From Halorubellus sp. JP-L1 (GTDB taxonomy: Archaea > Halobacteriota > Halobacteria > Halobacteriales > Natrialbaceae), in assembly GCF_011440375.1 (NCBI RefSeq), contig NZ_JAAOIR010000001.1:1302001-1366000 (forward strand): a stretch of DNA of 64,000 nucleotides, in the 5' to 3' direction. The position numbers and the translations under genes are program-made. Under the pieces are notes generated by a model, which searched no databases, was not told the origin of the DNA, and saw nothing but the letters and a program-made list of their open reading frames with translations. Positions 50,312-60,095 of this stretch are shown here, in pieces (position 1 is the stretch's first letter; each line of letters starts with the position of its first letter).

Positions 50312-50440
50312 GGCCGAATCGCCGGTAGCACCGGCGATCGCTGCGTGAGTCCTCCTGCGGGAGTAGCGAATCGAGAGCGAGAGACGGGTCCGTGGGTGGA
50401 CCGCGAGCGGCTCGACAAAAGGTGGTCGTGCGACCTCGCG

Positions 50441-50517
50441 GGCGTCGCCGTCGTCGACGCCCATGAAGAAGACTCGGAACGCGAGCTTACGCGTCCCCTT
50501 TTCGCCCACGTTTTGCG
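50441..50517 (+). repeat. Direct repeat, right copy of the maeB tail
   Basis: This copy encodes [12 protein letters not shown] in a frame like the MaeB C-terminus [12 protein letters not shown], but its stop is replaced by CGG. The T-runs are kept. It lies 837 bp right of the original. Confidence 0.85.
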
Positions 50518-50559
50518 GGCCGCGACCGAAGGGAGCGGCCCGACAAAAGGTGGGTGTGT

Positions 50560-51183
50560 CTAGTCCGAGGCGTGGCGGTCGGCGCGGCTCGGCGGCGGGT
50601 ACTGCGGGCCGGAACCCGGGGACTCGGGGATCACGCACCGGTCGGGTTCGTCGTTGACGTGCGCGTACTCGCGGGGTGCGTTCGCGAGCGGATGCGCGGG
50701 GTTGTCCGCCGAGTGGATTCGCGCGGCGCGGCACTCGGTGAACCCGGAGACGCGGGCGCGGATACCGCGCCAGTGGAACTGGCTCGCGCGCGGGACGTCG
50801 ATGCTTGCTGTCGGCTGCCAGTCGGGGTGCCGGCCGGCGAGGACGGCGTTGTTCACGTTCGCGGCGAGTTCGTCGTGGTCCACGAGGACGCCGACGCTCG
50901 CCGACGCGGGTGCGCGTTCGGCGACGACGTCCAGCCCGAGGTGGAGTGCGCGGTACTCCGCGACGTTGTTGTCGGGGGCGTCGTCGCTCGCGGCGATGCG
51001 AGCGACGCGCTCGCCGTCGCGAGTCTCGATGACGGCGCCGATCCCACCGTCGTCGTCCGCGCGGAACGACCCGTCCGTCGCCACGTAGAAGTCGCGGTGG
51101 TGGGTCCGGGGCGGGTGTGCGATGTGAGGAGTCGGCGACTCGTCGAACAGATCCCGCAGCGCGGGACGGCCGTGAGCGGCCAT
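50560..51183 (-). CDS. rnhA: Ribonuclease HI
   Basis: A 207-residue archaeal RNase HI. Acidic active-site residues lie in FYVATDGSFR near residue 37, NNVAEYRALHLGLD near residue 72 and GVLVDHDELAAN near residue 99. The last Asp is in RIHSADNPAHPLAN near residue 160. It degrades RNA in RNA-DNA hybrids. The ATG at 51183 was preferred over a start at 51276, which has no homology. The first 25 residues form a basic/histidine-rich arm. Confidence 0.9.
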   Translation of the reverse strand: MAAHGRPALRDLFDESPTPHIAHPPRTHHRDFYVATDGSFRADDDGGIGAVIETRDGERVARIAASDDAPDNNVAEYRALHLGLDVVAERAPASASVGVLVDHDELAANVNNAVLAGRHPDWQPTASIDVPRASQFHWRGIRARVSGFTECRAARIHSADNPAHPLANAPREYAHVNDEPDRCVIPESPGSGPQYPPPSRADRHASD

Positions 51184-51323
51184 GTGCGACGGAACGATAT
51201 TCGCGGACTTAAATCCATCCCCCGTGCGGTTCGATGGCACGCGCGAGCGGCCCGGAGTTTCGGTACCGGCAGACACCCCTTCGAATCGAAGGCTTCACGC
51301 CACGGCCAGTCGTCGCTACCCAC

Positions 51324-52256
51324 GTGAGCCGGTATCGAGACGTCGCGCTGTTCGTACTGCTCGCCGCGATCTGGGGGAGCGCGTTCCTCGCCATCAAGAC
51401 CGGTCTCGAGGCGGGACTCCCACCGGTCCTGTTCGCGGCGCTCAGGTACGACGTCGCGGGCGTCATCATGCTCGCGTACGCCGCCTGGCGCGTCGACCAC
51501 TGGATCCCGAGCGGTCGCGCCGAGTGGGCGACGGTCGCCGCCGGCGCGACCCTCATGATCGCCGCGTACCACGCGCTGCTGTTCGTCGGCGAGACCGACC
51601 CCGCCGTGACGAGCGCCGCCGCGGCCGTGCTCGTCGCGCTCTCGCCCGTCCTCACGACGGGATTCTCGCGCGTGTTCATCCCCGACGAACCGGTGACGGC
51701 CGCGACCGTCGGCGGCACGCTCCTGTCCCTCGTCGGCGTCGTCGTCCTCGTCAGGCCCGACCCCGCGAACCTGCTCGCCGGCGGTGCCGTGGCCAAGACG
51801 CTCGTGTTCCTCGCCGCGGGCTCGTTCGCGCTCGGGAGCGTCCTGACGAAGGTCCCCGACGCCGACCTCCCCATCGAGACGATGCAGGCGTGGTCGATGA
51901 CCGGCGGCGCCGTACTCATGCACGTCGTCAGCCTCGCCATGGGCGAGACGCAGACGTTCGGCGTCCAGTGGACGACGGGCGCGCTCGTGTCGCTCGCATA
52001 CCTCGCGCTCGCCGCGTCCGCGCTCGGGTTCCTCCTGTACTTCTACCTCCTGGACCGCCTCGGCCCGATCGAGATCAACATGGTGAGCTACGTCGCGCCC
52101 ATCTTCGCGGCGCTCTCGGGGTGGGCGGTCCGAGGGGAGGTACCGACGCCGTACACCGTCGTCGGGTTCCTCGTCATCTTCGCCGGGTTCGCGGTCGTCA
52201 AACGCAGTGCGCTTCGCGCGGAAGTGGCCTCGCTCCGGGACGTGCTCGGGTCCTGA
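51324..52256 (+). CDS. EamA-family transporter (DMT superfamily)
   Basis: A 310-residue membrane protein with about ten hydrophobic segments in two EamA repeats. It begins VSRYRDVALFVLLAAIWGSA, so the GTG at 51324 is the likely start; an ATG at 51234 adds 30 residues without homology. The second repeat begins near KTLVFLAAGSFALGSV, and MVSYVAPIFAALSGW is the typical late helix. It probably moves small metabolites. Substrate is unknown. It is divergent from rnhA. Confidence 0.85.
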   Translation: MSRYRDVALFVLLAAIWGSAFLAIKTGLEAGLPPVLFAALRYDVAGVIMLAYAAWRVDHWIPSGRAEWATVAAGATLMIAAYHALLFVGETDPAVTSAAAAVLVALSPVLTTGFSRVFIPDEPVTAATVGGTLLSLVGVVVLVRPDPANLLAGGAVAKTLVFLAAGSFALGSVLTKVPDADLPIETMQAWSMTGGAVLMHVVSLAMGETQTFGVQWTTGALVSLAYLALAASALGFLLYFYLLDRLGPIEINMVSYVAPIFAALSGWAVRGEVPTPYTVVGFLVIFAGFAVVKRSALRAEVASLRDVLGS

Positions 52257-52280
52257 CGGGGGTTGGACTCCGAGGCGAGT

Positions 52281-52514
52281 TCAGGCCTCACCGTGCGGGT
52301 GTCCGACGAGGAGGGCGAGGACGTTCAACACGAAGAGTGCGAGGAACGCGAACGTGTCCGACGCGCCGTCCAGACCCGTGAGCAGGAGGGGGATGTGGAG
52401 GAACGGGAGGGCGACGGCGGTCCAGAAGCCGAGGACGCGGACCGGCTTGAGTACTGAGCGAGTGACGCGCCGCGAACCGGGGAGGGCGTGGGAGTCCGGG
52501 AGCGGGAAGGGCAT
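52281..52514 (-). CDS. Small membrane protein, unknown function
   Basis: A 77-residue protein with two hydrophobic segments (about residues 28-45 and 55-70) and a basic N-terminal arm. It ends VGHPHGEA. No family was recognised. It is convergent with the EamA gene. Confidence 0.6.
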   Translation of the reverse strand: MPFPLPDSHALPGSRRVTRSVLKPVRVLGFWTAVALPFLHIPLLLTGLDGASDTFAFLALFVLNVLALLVGHPHGEA

Positions 52515-52699
52515 CGTAGTTCACGCATCGACCGACTGGCGCATATAATGGCGCGATTATTCGACCCGTTTCGCCTCTCTTCACACCCCACAGGTCAACA
52601 GTAAAACGTTTCACGAACGGTCGAGAGCGGCCGAGACGTTTTACAAACGTCACAACGCCGCTCGTTGTAACTGGACTACAAGCCGAACGTAGGTGGTCG

Positions 52700-54454
52700 C
52701 TACTCGCGCAGGATCGGAGTCGTTGCGCTGAAGGCTGCGCTCGCATCGGTGATCGCCGTCCGTGGCGTCTCGCGCGCGCTCGTCGCTCCCGGTGCGCGCT
52801 CCCCGCGCGCACTCGCCGTCGGGCCAACGCTCGACGCGGTCGCGGTCGGCAGTTCGTTCGGCACAGTCGACTCCCTCCCCGCAATCGACTCGTTCGTCGC
52901 AGTCGACTCGTTCGTTGCAGTCAATTCGTTCGTTGCAGTAGATTCGTTCGTCGCAGTCGATTCGTTCGCCTCGGAGTCGACGAGATCGACGGTACGGGTC
53001 GCCGCGACCTCCTCGTACGCGACCGAGACCGAGACATTCCCGGTGGCGTCCGGGGTGCGGACGCGCCAGGAGACCGTCGTCGTCTCGCCCGCCGCGACCG
53101 ACGTCGGGACGCGCGTCGTCCGAGAGCCGACGACAACGACCGCGTCACCCGTCGCGTCGGCGGTGCCAGCGTTCGAGAGCGTCGCGTTCACGCGCATCGC
53201 GTCGTTCGCGCGCGCCGACGCCGGCACCGACAGCGACTCGAGGACGATTTCGGGGCCCTCGACGCGGAACGACGAGTTCGCCGACCGGTATCGCTCGCGT
53301 ACCGTCGAGGCCTTCGTCGCTCGAACCGTCGCGTCGCCCGGGACGTGGAACGGGAACGACACCCGGCCATCGGAGCCGGTCGCGTACGTCGTCCCGAACA
53401 GCGAGACGTTGGCTGCGACGCGCTCGCCGGTGTCCGTCCGGCGCACGACGAACCGCGCGCGCTCGCCCTCCCGGACCGGGTTCGGCGACACCCACACCGA
53501 GAGGTTCACCGGGATCCGCTCGACGTCGACCCGCGTCTCAGCGGCGAGGAATCGCACCGCTGGCGTCCGGTTCGCACGAACCTCGATGCCGACTCGATCC
53601 GCTTCGGCGAACGTCACGTTCGCCACGCCGTCCGCGCCCGTCGATATCGTCCGGGTCCCGACCGAGAGCGTCGCGTTCACCGCCGCCCCCGTGTCCCGTC
53701 GCGTCACCGACACCGCCACCGGGTCGTCGACCCGCGGCGCGCTCTCGTTCACGGCAACCCGCAGTCGAACCGGCCGTCGGTCGACCGCGACCGTCGCCGT
53801 CCCGTCCACGAACCGGTACCGGTCGGTCGGCGAGCGCGACGCCCGCACCTCGTACTCGCCTGCAGCGTCGAACGTCACGTTCGCCACGCCGTCCCCGCCC
53901 GTTTCGACCGTCCGGCCCGCGACCGACACCGTCGCCGACACCGGTCCGCCGTCCGCGCGCCCGACCCGCACCGGCACCGACTCGTTCGTCACCACGCCCC
54001 GCGGCGTCGACACAACGAGTTCGGTCTCGTACCGGCGGACGCGCACCGTCGTCGACGCCGTCCGGTTCCCGTCCGGACCCGTCGCCGCGACGTCGTACGT
54101 CCCCGGCTCCGCGAGCGACACAACCACCGTTCCGTCCTCGCCCGTCGTGTGCGACTCGCCCGCGACGACCACCGACGCACCGCTGCGCGGCCGCCGGTCG
54201 ACAGATACCGTCACCGCGACCGACTCGCCCGGCGAGACCGTCGACGCGTTCACCGACACCGACACCTGCCCGTCCTCGCTCTGGTCGCCGAACGGAAACA
54301 CCGGCGAACTCTCGCCGCCAGCGAGCGTCGCCGGCGACATCACGCCGACGACCCACAGGCCGACGACCGCGACGACGATGCCGACGAGCAACAGCACCTG
54401 GGGGTCACGCGTCGGCCGATAGGGGCCCTTCGACGTGCGACGAGTCTTCGACAC
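52700..54454 (-). CDS. Membrane-anchored Ig-like repeat surface protein
   Basis: A 584-residue protein starting at the GTG at 54454, because it is followed by a basic arm (VSKTRRTSKGPYRPTRDP) and one hydrophobic anchor (VLLLVGIVVAVVGLWVVGV). Then come about four Ig-like/CARDB-type beta domains with recurring phrases such as TGGDGVANVTFDAAGEYEVR and TGADGVANVTFAEADRVGIE. The tail is a low-complexity stretch with repeated NESTATNE-type units encoded by short DNA repeats near 52890-52975. It likely sits outside the cell and binds other surface partners. No PGF-CTERM signal is seen. The longer frame upstream of the GTG is not used. Confidence 0.72.
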   Translation of the reverse strand: MSKTRRTSKGPYRPTRDPQVLLLVGIVVAVVGLWVVGVMSPATLAGGESSPVFPFGDQSEDGQVSVSVNASTVSPGESVAVTVSVDRRPRSGASVVVAGESHTTGEDGTVVVSLAEPGTYDVAATGPDGNRTASTTVRVRRYETELVVSTPRGVVTNESVPVRVGRADGGPVSATVSVAGRTVETGGDGVANVTFDAAGEYEVRASRSPTDRYRFVDGTATVAVDRRPVRLRVAVNESAPRVDDPVAVSVTRRDTGAAVNATLSVGTRTISTGADGVANVTFAEADRVGIEVRANRTPAVRFLAAETRVDVERIPVNLSVWVSPNPVREGERARFVVRRTDTGERVAANVSLFGTTYATGSDGRVSFPFHVPGDATVRATKASTVRERYRSANSSFRVEGPEIVLESLSVPASARANDAMRVNATLSNAGTADATGDAVVVVGSRTTRVPTSVAAGETTTVSWRVRTPDATGNVSVSVAYEEVAATRTVDLVDSEANESTATNESTATNELTATNESTATNESIAGRESTVPNELPTATASSVGPTASARGERAPGATSARETPRTAITDASAAFSATTPILRE

Positions 54455-54572
54455 TGGCGCGACGTAGGACGGGGGCAGGTAAAGTCGTTTTCGCAGACAC
54501 GCCGACCAAGCGGCGAAAGTACGAGTCGAAGCAACGGCCGACGACGAGTACGCGATCCGGCCGCCAGCCCAG

Positions 54573-56795
54573 TTACTGGAAGCCGATTCGGCCACCCGCG
54601 CGGTCGCGGGACTCCGCACCGCCGCCCTGGAACTGGTCCTCGATCTCGGCGTAGTACTCGAGGAGGTCGTCCGTGATCGTCGGGCGCACGGAGTCCATCG
54701 CCGTCCGGAAGTGCTTCATCGTCACGCCCGTCGGTTCCTCCGTCTCGCGGAGCGCCTCGATGGCGGCCTCGCGCGCGATCGACTCCAGGTCGCTCCCGAC
54801 GTAGCCGTCGGTCATCTCCGCGATCTCGCGGAGGCTGACGTCCGCCGACAGCGGCGTGTCCTGCGTGTGGATGCGCAGGATCTGTTCGCGGCCCTCGACG
54901 TCGGGCTGGCCGACCATCACGAGCCGGTCGAACCGGCCGCTCCGGATGAGCGCCGGGTCGATCATGTCCGGGCGGTTCGTCGCCCCGATCACCATCACCT
55001 CGCCCATCTCCTCGAGGCCGTCGAGTTCGGTCAGCAGCTGGTTGACGACGCGCTCGCTGACGTTCGACCCGACCTCGCCGCCGCGTGCGGGTGCGAGCGA
55101 GTCGAGCTCGTCGAAGAAGATCACGGTGGGGGAGACCTGGCGGGCCTTCCGGAACGTCTGCCGGATCGCCTTCTCGGACTCGCCGACCCACTTCGAGAGC
55201 AGCTGCGGGCCGCGGACGCTGATGAAGTTCGCGTTCGTCTCGTTCGCGACCGCCTTCGCCATCAGGGTCTTGCCCGTCCCCGGCGGCCCGTACAGGAGCA
55301 CGCCAGCCGGCGGGTCGATGCCCATCCGCTCGAACTTCTCGGGGTTGTTGAGCGGCCACTGGATGGACTCCTCGATGTTCTGCTTCGCGGTGTCGAGCCC
55401 GCCGACGTCGTCCCACGTGATCTTCGGGAGTTCGACGAGCACCTCCCGCATCGCGCTCGGTTCGACCTCGTTGAGCGCGCCACGGAAGTCGTCGCGCTTG
55501 ACGATCATGCGGTCGATGAGCGACGGGGGGATGTCCTCCTCGTCGAGGTCGATCTCGGGGAGGTAGCGCCGCAGCGCCTTCATCGCCGCCTCCTTCGTCA
55601 GGCTCTCGATGTCCGCGCCGACGAAGCCGTGGGTCTCGCTCGCGAGGTTCTGGAGGTTCACGTCGTCGCTCAGCGGCATTCCGCGCGTGTGGATCTGGAG
55701 GATCTCCTCGCGACCGGTCTCGTCGGGCACGCCGATCTCGATCTCGCGGTCGAACCGGCCGGGCCGCCGGAGGGCGGGGTCGACGGAGTCGACGCGGTTC
55801 GTCGCGGCGATGACGATGACCTGCCCCCTCGATTCGAGGCCGTCCATCATCGTCAGTAGCTGGGCGACGACGCGACGCTCGACCTCGCCCGTGACGTCCT
55901 CGCGCTTGGGCGCGATGGAGTCGAGTTCGTCGATGAAGATGATAGAGGGCGACTCCTCGGTCGCGTCCTCGAAGATCTCCCGCAACTGCTGTTCGGACTC
56001 GCCGTAGTACTTCGAGATGATCTCCGGGCCGGCGATGGAGAAGAAACTCGCCGACGTCTCGTTCGCGACCGCCTTCGCGAGCAGCGTCTTCCCGGTGCCC
56101 GGCGGGCCGTGCAGGAGCACGCCCTGTGGCGGCTCGATGCCGAGCTTCTTGAAGATCTGGGGGTGCTTCATCGGGAGTTCGACCATCTCCCGGACGCGCT
56201 GAATCTCGCCCTGGAGGCCGCCGATGTCCTCGTACGTGATCCCGCCCCCGGTCTTCTCGAACCCGCTGATGGGCTCCTCGCGGAGTTCGACGTCGGTGTC
56301 CTCGGTGATGAGGACGACGCCCTCGGGCTGGGTCTCGACCGCGATGAGCGGGATCGCCTGCCCGGGCGACCGCATGAACGGATGGTTCGTGGAGGACATC
56401 ACGGGCACGATGTCGCGCTCGACGACCGGCCGCTTGAGGATCTGTCGCTTCACCATCCCGGCGGCGTCGCTCCCGAACTGCACGGACGCCTCCTCGGGCG
56501 GGGCGAGCGTGAGCTTGTCCGCCTTCGTCGCCTCCGCCTTCCGGATCGTCACGCGTTCGCCGATGCCCACGTCGGCGTTCTGTCGCGTGAACCCGTCGAT
56601 GCGGACGGTGTCGGTGTTCCAGTCCTGTCGGTCCGCACGCCACACCTTCGCCGCGGTCGTGTCCGCGCCCTCTATCTCGATGATGTCGCCGGGACTCAGC
56701 TTCAGATGCAACAGCGTGTCCGGGTCGAGTCGCGCGATACCGCGCCCCGAGTCGTTCGGGTACGCCTTCGCCACCTCCAGTTGGACTTCGTTCAT
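54573..56795 (-). CDS. cdc48: Cdc48/VAT-type AAA+ ATPase
   Basis: A 740-residue archaeal Cdc48/VAT. The N domain (about 1-185) starts [20 protein letters not shown]1 has GPPGTGKT near residue 227 and [12 protein letters not shown] near 283. D2 has [13 protein letters not shown] near 500 and [16 protein letters not shown] near 558, with arginine fingers in RRPGRFD and RSGRFDR. As a hexamer it unfolds proteins for the proteasome or remodels complexes. Start is the ATG at 56795. A TATA-like GACATATCG lies about 45-52 bp upstream. Confidence 0.97.
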   Translation of the reverse strand: MNEVQLEVAKAYPNDSGRGIARLDPDTLLHLKLSPGDIIEIEGADTTAAKVWRADRQDWNTDTVRIDGFTRQNADVGIGERVTIRKAEATKADKLTLAPPEEASVQFGSDAAGMVKRQILKRPVVERDIVPVMSSTNHPFMRSPGQAIPLIAVETQPEGVVLITEDTDVELREEPISGFEKTGGGITYEDIGGLQGEIQRVREMVELPMKHPQIFKKLGIEPPQGVLLHGPPGTGKTLLAKAVANETSASFFSIAGPEIISKYYGESEQQLREIFEDATEESPSIIFIDELDSIAPKREDVTGEVERRVVAQLLTMMDGLESRGQVIVIAATNRVDSVDPALRRPGRFDREIEIGVPDETGREEILQIHTRGMPLSDDVNLQNLASETHGFVGADIESLTKEAAMKALRRYLPEIDLDEEDIPPSLIDRMIVKRDDFRGALNEVEPSAMREVLVELPKITWDDVGGLDTAKQNIEESIQWPLNNPEKFERMGIDPPAGVLLYGPPGTGKTLMAKAVANETNANFISVRGPQLLSKWVGESEKAIRQTFRKARQVSPTVIFFDELDSLAPARGGEVGSNVSERVVNQLLTELDGLEEMGEVMVIGATNRPDMIDPALIRSGRFDRLVMVGQPDVEGREQILRIHTQDTPLSADVSLREIAEMTDGYVGSDLESIAREAAIEALRETEEPTGVTMKHFRTAMDSVRPTITDDLLEYYAEIEDQFQGGGAESRDRAGGRIGFQ

Positions 56796-57009
56796 GATTG
56801 GGGGACTGCCTGGATGGTCGAACGTGGGTCTCGGGCCCCGATATGTCTTTTGCTCAGACGGGGTCGTGCGTTCGCCCGCACGCCGTCGGTCGCCGACGAC
56901 CCACCCGCTGTGATACTCTGTAGCATCGTTGTGCCGGCGGGCACAAATCCCTGTCGTCGCTGGCCACCAACTGGACACGAGTACCGAAGCCACGACTCCG
57001 GCCTCGGGG

Positions 57010-57053
57010 TCACTCCGCGAACGAGAACCGGTCACTCCGCGAACGAGAACCGG
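57010..57053 (-). repeat. 22-bp tandem repeat that reiterates the stop codon
   Basis: On the minus strand TGACCGGTTCTCGTTCGCGG plus AG repeats perfectly twice, immediately after GAG. The genuine stop of the gene at 57054 is the TGA that opens the first unit, and a third TGA follows the second. Confidence 0.85.
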
Positions 57054-57356
57054 TCACTCTTCGGCTGGCGCTCGCGGTTCGTCGAACCACTCCACGTCGA
57101 CGACGTGCCCCTCCGGGTCGAAGTGGACCGTCGCGACCTCGTGCCCGACCGGCGTCGACCGGATGTCGAACCGCTCCATCGCATTCTCGTGGAGGTCCTC
57201 GACGTCCCGCCAGTCGGGCTGCCAGCCCTTCGCCTCGCCGAGCTTCACGCCGAACACCTCGCGGCCGCGCTTCTGGACGACGCCGAGCGGGCGCGAGTGC
57301 GCCGGTCCGTCCTCGCCGCGCCACGCCGACAGCCGCTCCCAGAGACCCTCGAACAC
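57054..57356 (-). CDS. Conserved haloarchaeal protein, unknown function
   Basis: A 100-residue protein. It begins MFEGLWERLSAWRGED. The middle GVVQKRGREVFGVKLGEAKGW and the terminal GHEVATVHFDPEGHVVDVEW are patterned as strands. No function was recognised. Its stop opens a 22-bp tandem repeat. It is divergent from the PQQ-propeller lipoprotein gene. Confidence 0.6.
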   Translation of the reverse strand: MFEGLWERLSAWRGEDGPAHSRPLGVVQKRGREVFGVKLGEAKGWQPDWRDVEDLHENAMERFDIRSTPVGHEVATVHFDPEGHVVDVEWFDEPRAPAEE

Positions 57357-57468
57357 GCTCGAACCGTTCGACCCCCGCGTACTTAACGACTCGCTGGAAC
57401 GCGACCGTCACGGCCAGCGAGCCGCCGGTTCCAGAGACGTTAAACCACCCGTCCATCAATGCCGCGTC

Positions 57469-58704
57469 ATGAAGCGACGGGAGTACCTCGCCGCGGCCCT
57501 TGTGGGGGCCACCGCCGGCTGTCTCCGTCTCACGAACGAGACGACGGAGACGGCGACGATGGCGCCGTCGACCGCGACGGACCGACCACAGACCGGTTCG
57601 ACGACCGACACGGCGGACGGCGGCCCGACGAATAGCGAGGCGGAGGACGCGGAGTCGACCGACGGGCAGGGGGCGGTCGCGAGGTTCGACGTCGCGTGGA
57701 CGCACGAGGACGCCGGCCTCGACGTGAACTTCCGACCGGACGCCCTCGTCGCCGACGACGACGAACTGCTCGCGTTCGGCCCGCAGGTCGCTCGCGTCGA
57801 CCCGAGCGAGCCGGCGACGCTGGCGCGAACCGCTCGCCCGGACGGGAACGTCGGCCTGGTCAGCGTCCAGTCGACCGCGGTCGCCGACGACGTCTGCTAC
57901 GTCGGGTACCGGAGCGACCCGGTGCAGGTCGTGCGCGTCGCTCACGACGCATCCGCGGTCGAGTGGCGGTTCGAGGCGGACGCGAACCTGGAGGACGTCA
58001 GCGCGCTCGCCGTCCACGACGGCGTCGTCTACGCCGGGACGCGAGCACGCCAGACGTCAGGGCGTGCGACGCTCTACGCCCTCGACGCCACCAGCGGCGA
58101 GGTGCTGTTCTCCCACGAGTACGCCGAGGACCACGAGATAACGACCGCGTCGGTCCACGACGACGTCGTGTTCCTCGGGATCGACGGGGACGACCCGTAC
58201 CCGAACGCAGTCGATACGACGAGCCGGGAGCTGTTCGACACCGCGATCGAGTACGGCGTCGCCGCCGGTCGCCTGGTCAACGCGACCGCGGACGCCCTGT
58301 TCGTCGTCGACGACCAGACGCTCGTCGCCCGGGAGTGGGAGTCCTTCGACGTGCGGTTCGAGCAGTCCCTCTACGACTACCCGACGCGACCGCCAGCGTT
58401 GCACGACGGCGTGCTCTACCTCTCGAACGACCCCGGCGTTCGCGCCTTCGACCCCGAGAGCGGCGAGGAGCGGTGGCTCGCACGGACGACGGCGCGCGTC
58501 CGCCGCCCCCCGACGTTCGACGGCGACGGCGTCGCGTTCGTCGGCGACGACGAGGGGATACTGTACGCGCTCGACGCGAAGAGCGGCGAGATACGCCACG
58601 AGGCTGCGCCGTTCGAGTACCACCTCGCGGACCAGGTATTCGTCGACGGCCAGCTCGTCGCCGCGATGAACGGCCTCCGCGGCCTCGACGTCGTCCGCGA
58701 GTAA
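57469..58704 (+). CDS. PQQ-like beta-propeller lipoprotein
   Basis: A 411-residue protein. KRREYLAAALVGATAGC is a Tat/lipobox-like signal with a likely modified Cys18. A Thr/Ser/Asp-rich linker (about 20-65) leads to a PQQ-like propeller. Blade repeats include ALYALDATSGEVLFSH-type (YALDATSGEVLFSHEY), FDPESGEERWLARTT and YALDAKSGEIRHEA. It lacks an obvious active-site signature, so it may be a structural or binding propeller attached to the outer membrane face. ATG at 57469. Confidence 0.8.
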   Translation: MKRREYLAAALVGATAGCLRLTNETTETATMAPSTATDRPQTGSTTDTADGGPTNSEAEDAESTDGQGAVARFDVAWTHEDAGLDVNFRPDALVADDDELLAFGPQVARVDPSEPATLARTARPDGNVGLVSVQSTAVADDVCYVGYRSDPVQVVRVAHDASAVEWRFEADANLEDVSALAVHDGVVYAGTRARQTSGRATLYALDATSGEVLFSHEYAEDHEITTASVHDDVVFLGIDGDDPYPNAVDTTSRELFDTAIEYGVAAGRLVNATADALFVVDDQTLVAREWESFDVRFEQSLYDYPTRPPALHDGVLYLSNDPGVRAFDPESGEERWLARTTARVRRPPTFDGDGVAFVGDDEGILYALDAKSGEIRHEAAPFEYHLADQVFVDGQLVAAMNGLRGLDVVRE

Positions 58705-58775
58705 CCGACCGCGGTCCGGGCGTCCCCTCGCCGCCGACCGCGGCGCTTTTCGCGCTCGCCGACGCTCTTGGTGGT

Positions 58776-60095
58776 ATGCGAACGCTCGCGTTCGACGGCC
58801 GGACGGGCGCCAGCGGCGACATGCTCCTGGGTGCACTCGTCGCCGCCGGCGCCGACCCCGGCGTCCTCGACGCACTCGAAGCCGACCTCCCCGTCACGTA
58901 CGACGTCCGCGAGGTCGACCGGAACGGCATCACCGCGACGAAGGTCGACGTCGTCCACGACGACGCCGAGGGCGGCGACGACGGAAACGACCACGACCAC
59001 CCCCACGGCGACGACCACTCGCACGGCCACTCCCACGGCGACGACCACTCGCACGGCCACTCCCACGGCGACGACCACTCGCACGGCGACGCGGAGGGTC
59101 ACGGCCCGAGTCGGTCGTATCGCGAGGTCGTCGAGTTCGTCGAGGGCCTGGACGTCGCGGCGGGCGTCCGAGAGGACGCGCTCGCGGTGTTCGAGCTGCT
59201 GGGGGAGGCGGAGGCGAGCGTGCACGGCGTCGACCTCGCGGAGACGCACTTCCACGAGGTCGGTGCCGACGACGCGATCGCGGACGTCGTCGGCGTGTGC
59301 GCGCTCCTCGCGGATCTGGACGTCGAGCGCGTGGTGACGACCCCGGTCGCGGTCGGTGGTGGGTCGGTCGAGATGGCTCACGGGACGTACCCGGTGCCGG
59401 CGCCGGCGGTCGTGGAGCTCACCGAGCGCGCCGACTGGCGGGTCCGCGGGGGTCCCATCGACGCCGAGCTGCTGACGCCGACTGGCGCGGCACTCCTCGC
59501 ACACTTCGCCGAGGGCGTCGAGTCGCTCCCGTCGACGACCGTCGACGCGTCCGGGTACGGCGCGGGAACGAAGTCCTTCGAGCGGCACCCGAACGTGCTC
59601 CGGGCGACCGTCGGCGACGCTGGGGAGGGCCTCGCGCGAGAGGACGTCGCGGTACTGGAGACGAATCTCGACGACGCCACGCCGGAAGTCCTCGGCGGTC
59701 TCCAGGAGTCCCTGAAGGCAGCGGGCGCGTACGACGTGACGATCCTCCCGACGACGATGAAGAAGGCCCGGCCCGGCCACCTCGTGAAGGTCGTCTGTGC
59801 GCCCACGGACGCGGAGGCGGTCGCACGACGGCTCGCCGAGGAGACCGGCACGCTCGGCGTTCGCGCGGCGAGCACGAGCCATCGCTGGGTCGCGGAACGG
59901 GCGTTCGAGCCCGTCTCCATAGACGTCGACGGCGAGTCGTACGCGGTCGACGTGAAGGTCGCGAGCGACCGCGACGGCGTCGTCTACGACGCAAGCGCCG
60001 AGTACGAGGACGCTGCGGCGGTCTCGCGCGAGACCGGACTACCGACGCGAGAGGTCGTCCGACGGGCCGAGAACGCCTACCACGAGGATGCGTGA
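58776..60095 (+). CDS. larC: LarC-like nickel insertion protein (nickel pincer cofactor)
   Basis: A 439-residue LarC-family protein. It begins MRTLAFDGRTGASGDMLLGAL as in LarC, which inserts nickel into the pincer nucleotide cofactor of lactate racemase-type enzymes. Residues about 70-105 form a histidine-rich stretch of GDDHSHGHSH-type repeats, as in several LarC proteins, which may hold nickel. HFHEVGADDAIADVVG near residue 150 and ETNLDDATPEVLGG near 290 are family blocks. The gene is one uninterrupted frame, unlike the programmed-frameshift larC of Lactobacillus. No larA, larB or larE is nearby. Confidence 0.88.
   Translation: MRTLAFDGRTGASGDMLLGALVAAGADPGVLDALEADLPVTYDVREVDRNGITATKVDVVHDDAEGGDDGNDHDHPHGDDHSHGHSHGDDHSHGHSHGDDHSHGDAEGHGPSRSYREVVEFVEGLDVAAGVREDALAVFELLGEAEASVHGVDLAETHFHEVGADDAIADVVGVCALLADLDVERVVTTPVAVGGGSVEMAHGTYPVPAPAVVELTERADWRVRGGPIDAELLTPTGAALLAHFAEGVESLPSTTVDASGYGAGTKSFERHPNVLRATVGDAGEGLAREDVAVLETNLDDATPEVLGGLQESLKAAGAYDVTILPTTMKKARPGHLVKVVCAPTDAEAVARRLAEETGTLGVRAASTSHRWVAERAFEPVSIDVDGESYAVDVKVASDRDGVVYDASAEYEDAAAVSRETGLPTREVVRRAENAYHEDA

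Noticed and set aside
50345-50563. A 72-codon gene containing the second maeB tail
   Set aside because: It is best explained as read-through of a duplicated gene end; no other conserved part is present.
47396-50734. A 1112-codon frame on the minus strand antisense to maeB
   Set aside because: It is a GC-driven shadow of maeB; composition is not acidic in a haloarchaeal manner and no domain was recognised.
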